From Candidatus Sulfotelmatobacter kueseliae (GTDB lineage Bacteria; Acidobacteriota; Terriglobia; Terriglobales; Acidobacteriaceae): 64,000 nucleotides of DNA. The stretch is from NCBI GenBank assembly GCA_900290255.1, contig OMOD01000150.1:73553-137552 (forward strand), in the 5' to 3' direction. Both the position numbers and the translations under genes were made by a program. Positions 39,089 to 48,673 of this stretch are shown in pieces; position 1 is the first letter of the stretch; each line of letters begins with the position of its first letter. The notes under the pieces were generated by a model. That model made no database searches. It saw only the letters and a list, made by a program, of their open reading frames with translations, and was not told the origin of the DNA.

Positions 39089-42000
39089 TTACTGTCCCGT
39101 GCCGGTCAGCCTCACCTCCAGCGGGCCTGGGGTTTCGCCATAACCGACGGTTACAACCCCATCGATGGTTCCTGACACAGCAGGAGTAAACGTCACATTG
39201 AACGTGCACTTCGCTCCGGCGGCGAGGGTGCTGCCGCAAGGGCTGGTGCCGGTGGCGGCGACTGCGTACTGGCCGCTCGCGGCGATGATCGTGTTGAGGG
39301 TCGTGCTCAGATGATTGGTCAAGGTTATGGTTTGGGCACCGCTTGTCGTGCCGACGGCTTGCGCTGCAAAGGTCAGGCTGCCGGCGGAAGCGGTCAAGGG
39401 CGGAACTCCTGTGCCCGTTACGTCGTAAATCTGCGGGCTGGCGCTGGTTCCGTCGGCGATCACGACTGCTCCGTTGACCACCCCGCTGATGCTCGGGCTG
39501 AAGGTCACCGCGATCGTGCACTTTGCGCCCGCCGCCAGCGACCCGGCGCAGGGCGTTGTGCTGCCGCCTACCGCTTTGAAATTGCCGCTCGCCGAGATGC
39601 TCGAAATGTCCACGGCGGCGGCGCTGGTGTTGGTCACGGTCAGAGTCTTGCTGGCGCTGGTCGTGCCGATCAGTTCGGTGAAAGCCATCGTCGTGGGAGA
39701 AAAGCTGAGGGGTGACGCAGCTGCGCCCGAACCGGTCCCGGAGAGCTGGACGTTCTGCGGACTCAAGCTTGAGTTGTAGGTGATGGTAACTGCTCCGTCG
39801 ATGGCGCCGTTTGACTTGGGAGAGAAGGTGACGTTCATCGTGCACTTCGCGCCCGCGGCCAGAGTGCTTCGGCAGGGATTCGTGCCGTTGCCCACTGCGG
39901 TGTAGTCGCCGCTCGCGACAAAGCTGGTCGTCAGTGCAGTGGTCAGGTTGTTGGTTACGGTCACCGTCTTGGCGGCGCTGGTCGTGCCTGCCGTGACGGT
40001 GCCGAATGCGAGGGTCGACGGCGAAATCGAAATCGCGGTCAGCCCTGTGCCGGTCAAGTTGATCAGGTGCGGCGCTCCGGGGGCGTTATCGGAGATCGTG
40101 AGCTCGCCCGGAATCGTACCGCTGACTGTCGGAGTAAAGTTCGGATGGATCGTGCAACTGGCGTTCGGAGCCAGAGTCGACGGGGCGACGGGGCAGTTGT
40201 CCGTTCCGCCAAAGTTTCCACTGACTCCCAGCCAATTCAGCGTGAGCGGCCCTTTGCCTGTGTTGGTAACGGTCACAGACTTCGACGCGCTTGTGGTGTC
40301 GATCACCTGGCCGGCGAAGGTCAGGCTGCCCGCCGACAGGCTGACCGCAGGGTTGCCGACAGGCAGGTTAAATGTTGCGGTTACCTTAAGGTTCGCATTC
40401 AACGTCACCGTGCAGGTCCCGGTGCCGGTGCAAGCGCCGCTCCATCCGGCCAACGTCGAACCGGAAGCGGCAGTAGCCGTCAACGTGACTTTGCTGGCGA
40501 TTTTGAAATAGTTGGAGCAGGTGCCGGGGCAGGTAATTCCCGGGGGACTGCTGCTCACCGATCCGCTGCCAGAGCCTGCGGTCGTGACTGCCAGTTGAAA
40601 GTACGTGTTGTTGTAAATCCCCGCCACCAGGTTGTAGGCGTTCACGCTGCCGATTCCGGTGCTGAAATCCCAGCCGACATTAGTGCCAAATGCTGGCTCG
40701 TAGGCACTGTTGGAAGTCGAAAGCACGCCAATCGTGCCGGAGGGTGTGTAGCAGTTCACCGTTCCTTCGCAAGGCACGTTGTTGGTGCCTAGAGTGATGT
40801 CGTAGAACGTGCAGCCGCTCCCAACGGTGTTGCCCAGGCTGGCATTGCAATTCGAATTGCCTGATGTCCCGTATTCCGATCGGGCGAGATAGTAGTACAT
40901 CGGATTCGGATTGCCCCACCGGGCGCCGGTGGCCTGGTTGGCCAGGGCTTGAATTCCTGCCATGATGGGCGTGGCGAAGGAGGTTCCGCCGCTGCCCGAC
41001 CACGTGTCCGGTGCGCCGGTACACAGGCTTCCGCCGTTTATGACGTCGGACATGCAGAACACGTACGCATGCCCCCACTGAGAGCCGTCGGATGCGAACA
41101 GAGATACGTCGGGAATGTCACGCACTCCATCGCTCGGATTGCCCACGACGGATTGCCACGAAGGCTTCGCGTATCCCACGCACGTTCCGCCGACGACTCC
41201 GGGCGTGCTTGGCGCTCCGCCGGCGCAACCGCTGGGACCGCCGGCTCCTCCGCCGGTGTTGAGCCCGCCGACCAAGGCGAGGTCGCTGTTGCAGAACCCG
41301 AATTCACCATACGTCGTGGTATAGCTGAAATAGGCGGCCAGCACGGTGCTGCCGCAAGAGTCGTTCCAGGTCATCTCCGGAACATAGGAGAGTGCCGAGC
41401 CCCAGGTCGGTCCGTTCGTTGCGCTCCAATACGTCGAGAGGGTTCCGTGGGCGAGATCGCTGAAGTCGGTGCCGCCGACCGCGACGTTGTAGGGAGTCGT
41501 GGCGAATCCATTCATGTTGATTCCGTCGACCGCCCAGGGATTGCCACGGTCATTGTTGACGGCCGCTGCATCGCCAGTGGAAACAAAGATGGAAACGCCG
41601 GCCGCAACAGCCTGCTGGTAGGTCGAATAGATCGCCGCATTGGCGCTAGCGCCCAAGGTGGTCTCCGCCACGCCGTAACTCATGCTGATGACGGCGGGCG
41701 GCGTGCCGGGCGCGTTCAGCAGGTTTTGCAGGGCGATGAACCAGCCATACGTGGCGGTGCCCTCACTACAGGAAGCCAGCACAATGGCAGCGCCGGGAGC
41801 AGCCGCGCTGGCCCACTCCACGTCGAGCGCCGCCTCGCCTTCGGCGACGCCGGGTACCGCTCCCGGATCCGTACAGTTGTTTGTACCCGTGCTCGCGGGA
41901 TGGATGGTCGTAAGCGAGGCTGAGGTGTAACCGGAAAGGCCAAACGCAGAGCGAAAACTCTGCCAATCCGCGTCGCTGTAAGCGTCGGTGCTCTCCACCA

Positions 42001-42763
42001 CGACTATGGTCTGGCCTTGTCCCGTGAGTCCAAGAGAGAAGAGCGGATTCAGGTTGTAAATGGTAGCGAGGTCAGCCGGCACGACCATGCGCGCGGGCAG
42101 TCCCGCGACTGTGTAGTTGGCCTTTTTGCGCAGTGGGTTTACTGGCTGCGGACGGAAATCGTGCAGTGAGACCACCCCGGCGACGGCGGGCGCGAGCGCC
42201 GCCGGAATCTGCGGGTCGCTCATGTTCGCGTAGTGCTTTTCTCCCTTTACTTCCAAACGATGAATTTCCGTGTGGAATGCCTCTTGTACCTGGCTTGCCG
42301 TTCCGGAGAAGTCAATGACCAAGCCGTTCCGGTACACCATATTCACCTTGAAGCCGTGCGACTCAAGCCATCGGCTGAGCGTATCGAGGTCCGGCTGCGC
42401 GAGGCCGTATTTATCGCCAAACTCCTGCGCGTTAATCCACTGGTGGAAGATTGGGGACTTCTGGTCATGCAGCCGGTCGATGAACTTTTCGAGCGATTTC
42501 TCCAGCTCGGGAGGTCTCCTCAGCAGGAGCATCATGTGCTCCATGGGGAAATCGCCTGCAACCGGGCCGCGATCGTTCTCTTTGTTGGCTTCGGGGTGCG
42601 TGTTGCCCGCAAGCGTCACGCGCGCGCCCTCGTCAATCGCCTGCGTAACCAGGAGACGCTTCGGCAGCGATTGCGACAGGGCTTGTGGTTGCGCCGCCAT
42701 TAAACTCAGCAGCGTGGCCAGCAAGAAAATGACGGACAGATGGATCGAGCGGTGGTTTTTCAT
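39089..42763 (-). CDS. Secreted S53 peptidase (pro-kumamolisin) with Ig-like C-terminal repeats
   Basis: 1224 residues from ATG 42763 (AGAGGAGCATCGCC RBS); a longer frame to 42841 is rejected. Signal peptide near residues 8-30. Activation pro-domain follows (about 60-200). Sedolisin catalytic domain: Glu/Asp in GEAALDVEW, Asp in STGDAAA, and Ser in GGTSFATPIMAGI, the E-D-S triad of acid-acting serine-carboxyl proteases. After it come a bacterial Cys-containing repeat (CPGTCSNYF ... LAGWSGACTGTGTCTV) and about four ASPM-SPD-2-Hydin/choice-of-anchor-D domains (each SxSxLxFxxxxxGTTSAxKxVTVTN and ending LSGTG/LTGTG). Likely a cell-surface or extracellular protease for acidic niches. Stands alone with its own terminator. 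Confidence 0.92.
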   Translation of the reverse strand: MKNHRSIHLSVIFLLATLLSLMAAQPQALSQSLPKRLLVTQAIDEGARVTLAGNTHPEANKENDRGPVAGDFPMEHMMLLLRRPPELEKSLEKFIDRLHDQKSPIFHQWINAQEFGDKYGLAQPDLDTLSRWLESHGFKVNMVYRNGLVIDFSGTASQVQEAFHTEIHRLEVKGEKHYANMSDPQIPAALAPAVAGVVSLHDFRPQPVNPLRKKANYTVAGLPARMVVPADLATIYNLNPLFSLGLTGQGQTIVVVESTDAYSDADWQSFRSAFGLSGYTSASLTTIHPASTGTNNCTDPGAVPGVAEGEAALDVEWASAAAPGAAIVLASCSEGTATYGWFIALQNLLNAPGTPPAVISMSYGVAETTLGASANAAIYSTYQQAVAAGVSIFVSTGDAAAVNNDRGNPWAVDGINMNGFATTPYNVAVGGTDFSDLAHGTLSTYWSATNGPTWGSALSYVPEMTWNDSCGSTVLAAYFSYTTTYGEFGFCNSDLALVGGLNTGGGAGGPSGCAGGAPSTPGVVGGTCVGYAKPSWQSVVGNPSDGVRDIPDVSLFASDGSQWGHAYVFCMSDVINGGSLCTGAPDTWSGSGGTSFATPIMAGIQALANQATGARWGNPNPMYYYLARSEYGTSGNSNCNASLGNTVGSGCTFYDITLGTNNVPCEGTVNCYTPSGTIGVLSTSNSAYEPAFGTNVGWDFSTGIGSVNAYNLVAGIYNNTYFQLAVTTAGSGSGSVSSSPPGITCPGTCSNYFKIASKVTLTATAASGSTLAGWSGACTGTGTCTVTLNANLKVTATFNLPVGNPAVSLSAGSLTFAGQVIDTTSASKSVTVTNTGKGPLTLNWLGVSGNFGGTDNCPVAPSTLAPNASCTIHPNFTPTVSGTIPGELTISDNAPGAPHLINLTGTGLTAISISPSTLAFGTVTAGTTSAAKTVTVTNNLTTALTTSFVASGDYTAVGNGTNPCRSTLAAGAKCTMNVTFSPKSNGAIDGAVTITYNSSLSPQNVQLSGTGSGAAASPLSFSPTTMAFTELIGTTSASKTLTVTNTSAAAVDISSISASGNFKAVGGSTTPCAGSLAAGAKCTIAVTFSPSISGVVNGAVVIADGTSASPQIYDVTGTGVPPLTASAGSLTFAAQAVGTTSGAQTITLTNHLSTTLNTIIAASGQYAVAATGTSPCGSTLAAGAKCTFNVTFTPAVSGTIDGVVTVGYGETPGPLEVRLTGTGQ

Positions 42764-43159
42764 GGCGATGCTCCTCTGCGTGCGAGTGTGGCAAGCCAAA
42801 GAGTTCATCGCAGTGGCGCAATGAACTTCTTTGACTCGCACTCAACATCGCGGAATTCGCCTGAGGAAAAGCTCACCCCCTCACAAGAAATTTCTCGGCG
42901 ATTTTGAGGCCCGCAAAGAATCGGGATCCCCGAGCAATGGTGCGGGCACGGGTGGGTCTTTTTATATAGGCGTGCTTCCGGGGTCGAGTCGCTTCCTGCG
43001 AAACCACAGCTAATCCCAATGAAATGAATAGGTTACTCGCGTCAGCCTGCCTCCGCCGTTTTCTCCTCAAAATATTTTCAGGGTCGGTGAGCCAATCCAT
43101 CCTCTGGTTTCCGCGATGTATAGGTGAACAGCGAGATTCGATTCAAGAGGAGTGACACC
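42764..43159. other. Divergent promoter region, no gene
   Basis: 396 bp between the protease (leftward) and the secreted 561-residue protein (rightward). No ORF has support. It must hold both promoters; I cannot fix convincing hexamers by eye. Confidence 0.4.
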
Positions 43160-44845
43160 ATGCTTCGAAAAGTGATGATTTCGGCAGTTCTGTTGACCAG
43201 CCTCCTGATGACCACCCTTCCAGCCCAGGCTTCGGCCAGCCTCTCAAACGACGACGTCGTGACCTTGTCGAAGGCCGGCCTCGGAGAAGAGACCATTATT
43301 TCGGCCATCCAGGCTCAGGACGCCAGTTTCGACATCTCGGTGCCGGCGCTGTTGAAGCTGAAGCAGGAGGGCATCACTCCCAACGTGTTGCGCGCCATGA
43401 TCACCGCCATGGGCAAGAAGGGCACGACCGCAGCCGCGAGCGTCCAGAGCGCGCCGACGAGCGTCAACCAGGCCGCCGATGCAGAAGCGGCGCCCGCCCC
43501 CGCACCGGCGAAGAGATCATGGATGAAGACGGTCGGCGAGGCAGCCGGACGAGCCATCGCGGCGGCGAAATCGAACATTGAGCAGGGCTCCGGCCAGGTT
43601 GGCAGCTCATTCGGCCAGCTCGGAGGTTCTTTCAAGAATGCGTTCGTGTCGGGCTCTGCGAATGGCGGCCAGCAATCCAGCGGATATGGCTTCGGGAATT
43701 CGTATCAGGGTACGCCCGCTGCCCACGCCGCAGCTCCCCAGGCGCAGGGCTACTACACGACCGCGAACGGCAATGTAATCCCGGTACAGAACGCCGAACA
43801 AGGATCAAGCCAGTCTGCGGGTTATGAGACAGTTTCAGCGGAGTCTCAGTCCGGGCTAGCCTTCACGCCGTGGCGTGATCCCCGTGAGGGAGCCTTCACG
43901 ATGAACGTTCCCCAGGGATGGAAGGTTCAGGGCGGCCTGGTGCGGAGCTCGGCGATCGATCCGCACCCGGTCGTTTTCGCCATCTCGCCCGACCGCAGAA
44001 TCCAGATCTTCTACGGCGACCCCAACCTGATTCCACGCGAGGTGCCGAACCGGATGACCGCGTTCGCTCGTATACGCGAAGGTCAGACGACGCGCGCCTC
44101 GTGGGGTGGGCCCGTCCTTATGGCTCGCTATGAGTCAGGCGCGCAGTTCTCCCGCGACTATGTCGGCTCCCAGCTGTGCCGCACGCCGCAGATCACGGGC
44201 GGCGGCACTCTGCAGGACGCTTCCCGCCAGCTGAACGCGGCGGCTGTAAACTTCGGCAGAACTCAGGGCGCAGAGGCTCAGGCCTGGGTCGGCGAAACCG
44301 ATTTCCGGTGCGGCGCGCAGGCTGGCTACGTCCGCGCTTCGACCGTGCTGGCTGGATCGGCCACTGGACAAGGCGTCGGAATGTGGTTCGTGATGGAGTT
44401 GACCGGCTTCCTGGCTGATCCGTCCGAAGCCGCCGAGGCTCGCAACGTTCTGAACACCATGGCCGGCAGCTTCCAGATCGATCCGCAGTGGGAAGCGCGG
44501 CAGGCGCAAACCACCCGCGACGTCACCGGCGCCGTGACCCGCGCACAGCATCAGATGAGCGCTGTGATCGCCCAGAACGCCCGCCAGCAGGCGCAGTCCA
44601 ATCAGATCGACGTCATGTCGGGATGGGAAGCCCGCAACAAGGTCATGGATAAGGTCATGCAGCGCGACAGCGACACCAGATTGGGCATCACCACCGTCAC
44701 GGACAACGTCACCGGCACGAGCCACACCGTCTCGAACGACTACAACCAGTACTGGACTCGCCCGGATGGCGCGATCCAGGGAACGAACACCGATACTCCG
44801 CCCGACTACAGCAGCGGCTGGCGCCCGATGTCGAACAATCAGTAA
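43160..44845 (+). CDS. Secreted protein of unknown function (helical repeat plus PsbP/lipoprotein-like C-part)
   Basis: 561 residues from ATG 43160, which follows AAGAGGAG; the frame extends upstream but without RBS. Signal peptide MLRKVMISAVLLTSLLMTTLPAQASA. Next comes a short helical module (SNDDVVTLSKAGLGEETIIS, VPALLKLKQEGITPNVLRAM) often seen in exported acidobacterial proteins, an Ala/Pro/Gly/Gln-rich linker (about 95-220), and a folded domain starting with EGAFTMNVPQGWKV. The C-terminus has NVTGTSHTVSNDYNQYWTR, similar to DUFs with a WTRPDG-type motif. Function unknown. A good terminator follows. Confidence 0.75.
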   Translation: MLRKVMISAVLLTSLLMTTLPAQASASLSNDDVVTLSKAGLGEETIISAIQAQDASFDISVPALLKLKQEGITPNVLRAMITAMGKKGTTAAASVQSAPTSVNQAADAEAAPAPAPAKRSWMKTVGEAAGRAIAAAKSNIEQGSGQVGSSFGQLGGSFKNAFVSGSANGGQQSSGYGFGNSYQGTPAAHAAAPQAQGYYTTANGNVIPVQNAEQGSSQSAGYETVSAESQSGLAFTPWRDPREGAFTMNVPQGWKVQGGLVRSSAIDPHPVVFAISPDRRIQIFYGDPNLIPREVPNRMTAFARIREGQTTRASWGGPVLMARYESGAQFSRDYVGSQLCRTPQITGGGTLQDASRQLNAAAVNFGRTQGAEAQAWVGETDFRCGAQAGYVRASTVLAGSATGQGVGMWFVMELTGFLADPSEAAEARNVLNTMAGSFQIDPQWEARQAQTTRDVTGAVTRAQHQMSAVIAQNARQQAQSNQIDVMSGWEARNKVMDKVMQRDSDTRLGITTVTDNVTGTSHTVSNDYNQYWTRPDGAIQGTNTDTPPDYSSGWRPMSNNQ

Positions 44846-44891
44846 TCGAGTTGGAGCTGAACTGCGGTAGACGAGTGCGGAAAATTCCCCA

Positions 44892-44918
44892 GGCGCGGAG
44901 ACCAGAGGTCTCCGCGCC
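44892..44918. terminator. Bidirectional terminator
   Basis: Perfect 11-bp stem GGCGCGGAGAC/GTCTCCGCGCC with a 5-base loop, then TTTCG on the plus strand. It sits between two convergent genes and can serve both. Confidence 0.75.
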
Positions 44919-44932
44919 TTTCGCTTCCGCGG

Positions 44933-47758
44933 TCACTCCGGATCACGGCTTGGCGGATTGCTTCGTGCGGTTTTGAACTTCGCCAGATTTCTTTCCAGCC
45001 TCTGACGCACGGGTGATGGCGCATCCTGCGGGCCTGCAGGAGGCAGCTGGCTGAGCGCCTTCTGCTCGGTTTCGGCGGCATGCCCGGGATCGTGATTCTG
45101 GAAATATGCATCCGCCAGGATGCCAAGATTCTCGGCGTCGCTGCCTCCCGATTTGTCCACCGATGCCTTTGCGAAGCGCAATGCGGTTGCCGGCTCGCGC
45201 AAGTCGGCGGGTTCACAAGTCAGAAAGCTCTCGGCGTATTCGCTGAGCTCATCGGGAGTGGCGTCTTCCCGTTTGCCTAGCTCCTTCGCGATGGCGAGGC
45301 CGCGCGCCGTCACCGTGCGCGCTTCTGCGATCCTTCCCATTTCCGCCATCGTCTGGCCGACGAAGATACGCATGACCGAGTCGCGTCCCTGCACCATGAC
45401 GTTGTCCGGCTCCGCCGCTGCCAACCTGTCGAGGACCTCTACGGCGCGCTGATATTTCGCCAGCGCACCCGCCCGGTCGTTCATTTTGTAAAGCAGGTCG
45501 CCGAGATAGCGCAGCGATACGACCGTGTTCATGCTGGCGAGCGCGTTGCTGGGATCGGCACGCATCAAGTCTTCTCTCGTCGCCGCTGCGCTGTCATAGT
45601 TCTTGAGCGCTCCCTTGAGATCGCCCAGATCTTCGAGTACGCTCCCAATCTTCTGATACGCGGTTGCCAGAAGCCGGCGTGCCTCTGCGTTCGTCGGATC
45701 GGAGGCGGCAAGGTCCTGTACCACCGGCAGGGCGGCGCGATAGTTGCTCATCGCAGCCTTCAGATCATCACGCACCAGCAAGTCGCCGGCGCGGATTTGA
45801 AGGACGGCCGCGCCTCGACGGGCAACTTTGTTTCCCGGGTCGCTCTGGAGCAGCGCCTGATAAAGACCAAGTGACTTGCGATAGCTCTCGAGCGCAGCTG
45901 CCGGATCGCTGAGATTCGCGCGGCCGCTGTGGCCTTCGAGGTCGCCGAGAGACTGGTAACAACCGGCCAACTCTTGGCGAAGCCCGGCGCGGTCTGGCTT
46001 CGCGGCAGTCAACGCTTCGAAAGAACTGCAGGCTTGTCGCAGATCGGCAAGTCCCTCCGTAGGCTGGCCGAGCACCGGCAATACTTCGCCGAGCGATTTA
46101 TAACTTCGCGCCAGATACTCGCGGGCCGCCCAGTCCTTTGCATCGGCTTGGGTGAGGGTCTGGCTGATTTGAAGTGCCTGGTTATAGCTCTCGGTCGCGC
46201 CGCGCGCATCGCCGAGGTTCGGAATATACGGATTCCCCTGCACGTCGCCGACCTTCAGGTAAGCTTCGGCCAGGTCGCGCTGCAAGCCGGGATCGCCACG
46301 AGCCTGCTGGGCCAGCTTGTTCAGATATTCCAGCGCCCGCTGCACCATGAGCTTGCGCGCCGGAGTCGCTCCCGGAAGATCCTGAATCGCGCTGTGAAAC
46401 TCGAAGAGCAGAGAAGTGGTCAGCTTGCGAACATCATTGAACTGTTGTTCGGCTCTGGCCCGCTCTCTGCGGGCAACGCGGGCTTGCCAGGTGGTCGCGA
46501 GAACTCCAGCCACCAGAGAAATCGCAATCAAAACAGCCGCTGCGACTCCAGCTTTGTGGCGCCCCACAAACTTGCGGCTGCGATAGCTCCAGCTGTCGCT
46601 GTGCGCGGTAACGGGAAGCCCCTTGAGATGACGGCGCAAATCCTCCGACAGCTGCTCGGCAGAAACGTAACGTCGCGACGGCTCCTTGCGCAGCGCCTTC
46701 AGCACGATGGTGTCGAGATCACCGCGCAGCTGGCGTCTGAGTTTTTCGGGAACCGTGCCGCGCATCAGCGCCCGGCCCTCGGGGGTTGATTTCCTGTTGT
46801 CAGCATCAACTTTCCCTGCCCGCATGATGGCTGTGCTCGGCCGGGAGGGCTCCTGATCGCACACCGCCCGCAGAATTTCCGCCGGAGAATCCGTCTTCAC
46901 CTGATAGGGCCGCATCGAAGTCAGCAGCTCATAAAGAATTACCCCCAACGAATACACGTCGCTGGCCGTGGTGATTGGTTCGCCGCGAACCTGTTCCGGG
47001 CTCGCGTATCCCGGCGTCATCAGCCGGAACTCGACTCGCGTCGCGTCGAGCGCGTTGGTGAATAATTCGGGCTTCATCAGCTTGGCAATGCCGAAATCGA
47101 GCAGCTTAGGCACGCCTTCGGCTGTGACCAGGATGTTTCCCGGCTTCAGGTCCCGGTGCACCACCAGGTTCTGATGGACGTATTGCACCGCCGAGCAGAC
47201 GTCGCGGAAAAGGCACACACGTTCGCGAACGGAGAGTTTCTGCGTATCGGAATATTCGTCGATGCGCGTGCCCTCGACGTAGTCCATGACGAAGTAGGGC
47301 AATCCCTGCGCCGTGGTTCCACCATCGAGCAGCTTCGCAATGTTGGGATGGTCGAGCGCCGCCAGAATCTGCCGCTCATGACGAAAGCGGTTCAGAATCT
47401 CCTGCGTATCGATACCCGCCTGCACCAGTTTGATCGCGACGCGCTTGTTGTACTCGTCGTCGGCGCGCACCGCCAGGTACACCGCGCCCATCCCGCCCGA
47501 ACCAATTTCGCGGATTACGCGATAGTGACCGATGTTCTGTCCGGCAGCCGCAGCGGCGCTGGTCGCGGCGCCCGCAGGCGGAGCATCTGCTCCCAGGCTT
47601 TGGTTGGAGTCGAAAGAAGCGAGCAACGATTCGATTTCGGAACGCAGCTCTGCGTCTTGCCCGCAGGCGTTCCTGAGAAATGCGCTTCGGTCGCCGGGTT
47701 GCTGCTCCAGCGCAGAACCGAAAAGTTCCTTGATCTGCGCCCATTTCTCAGGGTTCAC
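44933..47758 (-). CDS. Membrane Ser/Thr protein kinase with C-terminal TPR repeats
   Basis: 941 residues. A short N-terminal extension (typical of the kinase partner of TIGR02999 sigma factors) is followed by a PknB-like kinase: Gly loop IGSGGMGAVYLA near residue 87, VAIKLVQ (catalytic Lys), VVHRDLKPGNIL, DFGIAKL and the APE-like motif YASPEQ. A membrane helix (AGVAAAVLIAISLVAGVLATTW) near residue 400 anchors it, and the remaining about 500 residues form TPR-like helices (blocks such as LAEAYLKVGDVQG, LATAYQKIGSVLEDLGDLKGAL). Its start overlaps the sigma gene by 4 bp. It probably signals envelope state to cytoplasmic targets; substrates unknown. Confidence 0.93.
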   Translation of the reverse strand: MNPEKWAQIKELFGSALEQQPGDRSAFLRNACGQDAELRSEIESLLASFDSNQSLGADAPPAGAATSAAAAAGQNIGHYRVIREIGSGGMGAVYLAVRADDEYNKRVAIKLVQAGIDTQEILNRFRHERQILAALDHPNIAKLLDGGTTAQGLPYFVMDYVEGTRIDEYSDTQKLSVRERVCLFRDVCSAVQYVHQNLVVHRDLKPGNILVTAEGVPKLLDFGIAKLMKPELFTNALDATRVEFRLMTPGYASPEQVRGEPITTASDVYSLGVILYELLTSMRPYQVKTDSPAEILRAVCDQEPSRPSTAIMRAGKVDADNRKSTPEGRALMRGTVPEKLRRQLRGDLDTIVLKALRKEPSRRYVSAEQLSEDLRRHLKGLPVTAHSDSWSYRSRKFVGRHKAGVAAAVLIAISLVAGVLATTWQARVARRERARAEQQFNDVRKLTTSLLFEFHSAIQDLPGATPARKLMVQRALEYLNKLAQQARGDPGLQRDLAEAYLKVGDVQGNPYIPNLGDARGATESYNQALQISQTLTQADAKDWAAREYLARSYKSLGEVLPVLGQPTEGLADLRQACSSFEALTAAKPDRAGLRQELAGCYQSLGDLEGHSGRANLSDPAAALESYRKSLGLYQALLQSDPGNKVARRGAAVLQIRAGDLLVRDDLKAAMSNYRAALPVVQDLAASDPTNAEARRLLATAYQKIGSVLEDLGDLKGALKNYDSAAATREDLMRADPSNALASMNTVVSLRYLGDLLYKMNDRAGALAKYQRAVEVLDRLAAAEPDNVMVQGRDSVMRIFVGQTMAEMGRIAEARTVTARGLAIAKELGKREDATPDELSEYAESFLTCEPADLREPATALRFAKASVDKSGGSDAENLGILADAYFQNHDPGHAAETEQKALSQLPPAGPQDAPSPVRQRLERNLAKFKTARSNPPSRDPE

Positions 47759-48339
47759 GACGGCTCTGCCTTCTCAATTTCCCGCAGCAGCCACGCCTTG
47801 GCCAGATTCCAGTCGCGCTTGACGGTGGCGGGAGAAATCCCAAGGACCTCGGCCGTTTGCTCGATGGTGAGGCCGGCAAAAACGCGCAACTCGACGATCC
47901 GGCTCTGTTGCGGGTCCGTGGCAGCCAGCTGCGTGAGACTTTCATCCAGAGCCAGCAGTTCCGCCGGACGCTCCCGCGACATGGCGATCGCTTCATTCAA
48001 TGACACTTTGGGCAGCCCGCTGCCGCGCTTGTCAGCCAGGTGGGCGCGCGCGTGATCCACCAGAATGCGCCGCATCAGATTCGCCGTGACCCCAAAAAAG
48101 TGGCTCTTGTCCTGCCACTGGACGTTCTTCTGTTCCGCCAGGCGCAAATAAACTTCGTGAACCAGTGCAGTCGGCTGCAGCGTATGATCGTTGCGCTCGC
48201 GTCGCAGGTGAGAGGCAGCTAGTTTGCGCAGTTCGTCGTAAACCAGGGGCATGAGGGCTTCCCTGGCTTTGGCATCGCCGTTGTTCCAGCTCGCGAGCAA
48301 CTCGGAAACCTGCTTGGAGAGTTCTGGGCCCACACCCAC
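47755..48339 (-). CDS. ECF sigma factor, TIGR02999 (Sig-70 ECF associated with Ser/Thr kinase)
   Basis: 194 residues. Sigma region 2 (EALMPLVYDELRKLAASHLRRER and TALVHEVYLRLAEQ, then SHFFGVTANLMRRILVDHARA) and region 4 HTH (VFAGLTIEQTAEVLGISPATVKRDW) are seen; the VDHAR block is diagnostic of this ECF group, common in Acidobacteriota and Planctomycetota and normally encoded next to a kinase. No anti-sigma factor is adjacent, so control may be through the kinase 4 bp away. The start at 48339 is probable; other starts within 15 codons are possible. Confidence 0.93.
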   Translation of the reverse strand: MGVGPELSKQVSELLASWNNGDAKAREALMPLVYDELRKLAASHLRRERNDHTLQPTALVHEVYLRLAEQKNVQWQDKSHFFGVTANLMRRILVDHARAHLADKRGSGLPKVSLNEAIAMSRERPAELLALDESLTQLAATDPQQSRIVELRVFAGLTIEQTAEVLGISPATVKRDWNLAKAWLLREIEKAEPS

Positions 48340-48673
48340 CCCCAGAGGGCGTCAATCCACCTTGCTGCGACACGATAATGCTGCCGTAACCGGAAGTCAA
48401 CCGACGGTCGTTCTGGCGGCAGATTGTTAGGGCTCCTGCGCCGATGACCGATCGGCCCGTTTTTCGCGATTCCTACTCGACTAACCGGACTGCAGAGAAC
48501 GGACTGCCCTGGCAGCGGCTGTCATCCACCCGCCCTTTTTCTCTGGAGCCCCGACGAGCAGTCCGACTTGCAACGAGTCCGGAAGCGAACGTTCGACGAT
48601 CACAAGCCGACATCGCGTTACTAATCGCGGTAAGCCGGCATCAGATCCCTCCCGGTTAGCTCGCAAGGTTTGA
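48340..48673. other. Intergenic region with dispersed repeat
   Basis: 334 bp between the sigma factor start and the P450 stop, both on the reverse strand. No gene. It contains repeat copy B (48474-48620) and presumably the sigma/kinase promoter close to 48340-48430. Confidence 0.45.
48474..48620. repeat. Dispersed degenerate repeat, copy B
   Basis: Counterpart of 38697-38840 with the same ordered blocks. CGGACT (48500-48505) pairs with AGTCCG (48560-48565), as in copy A, while the intervening sequence has diverged, which suggests that the stem matters. No ORF. Confidence 0.6.
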
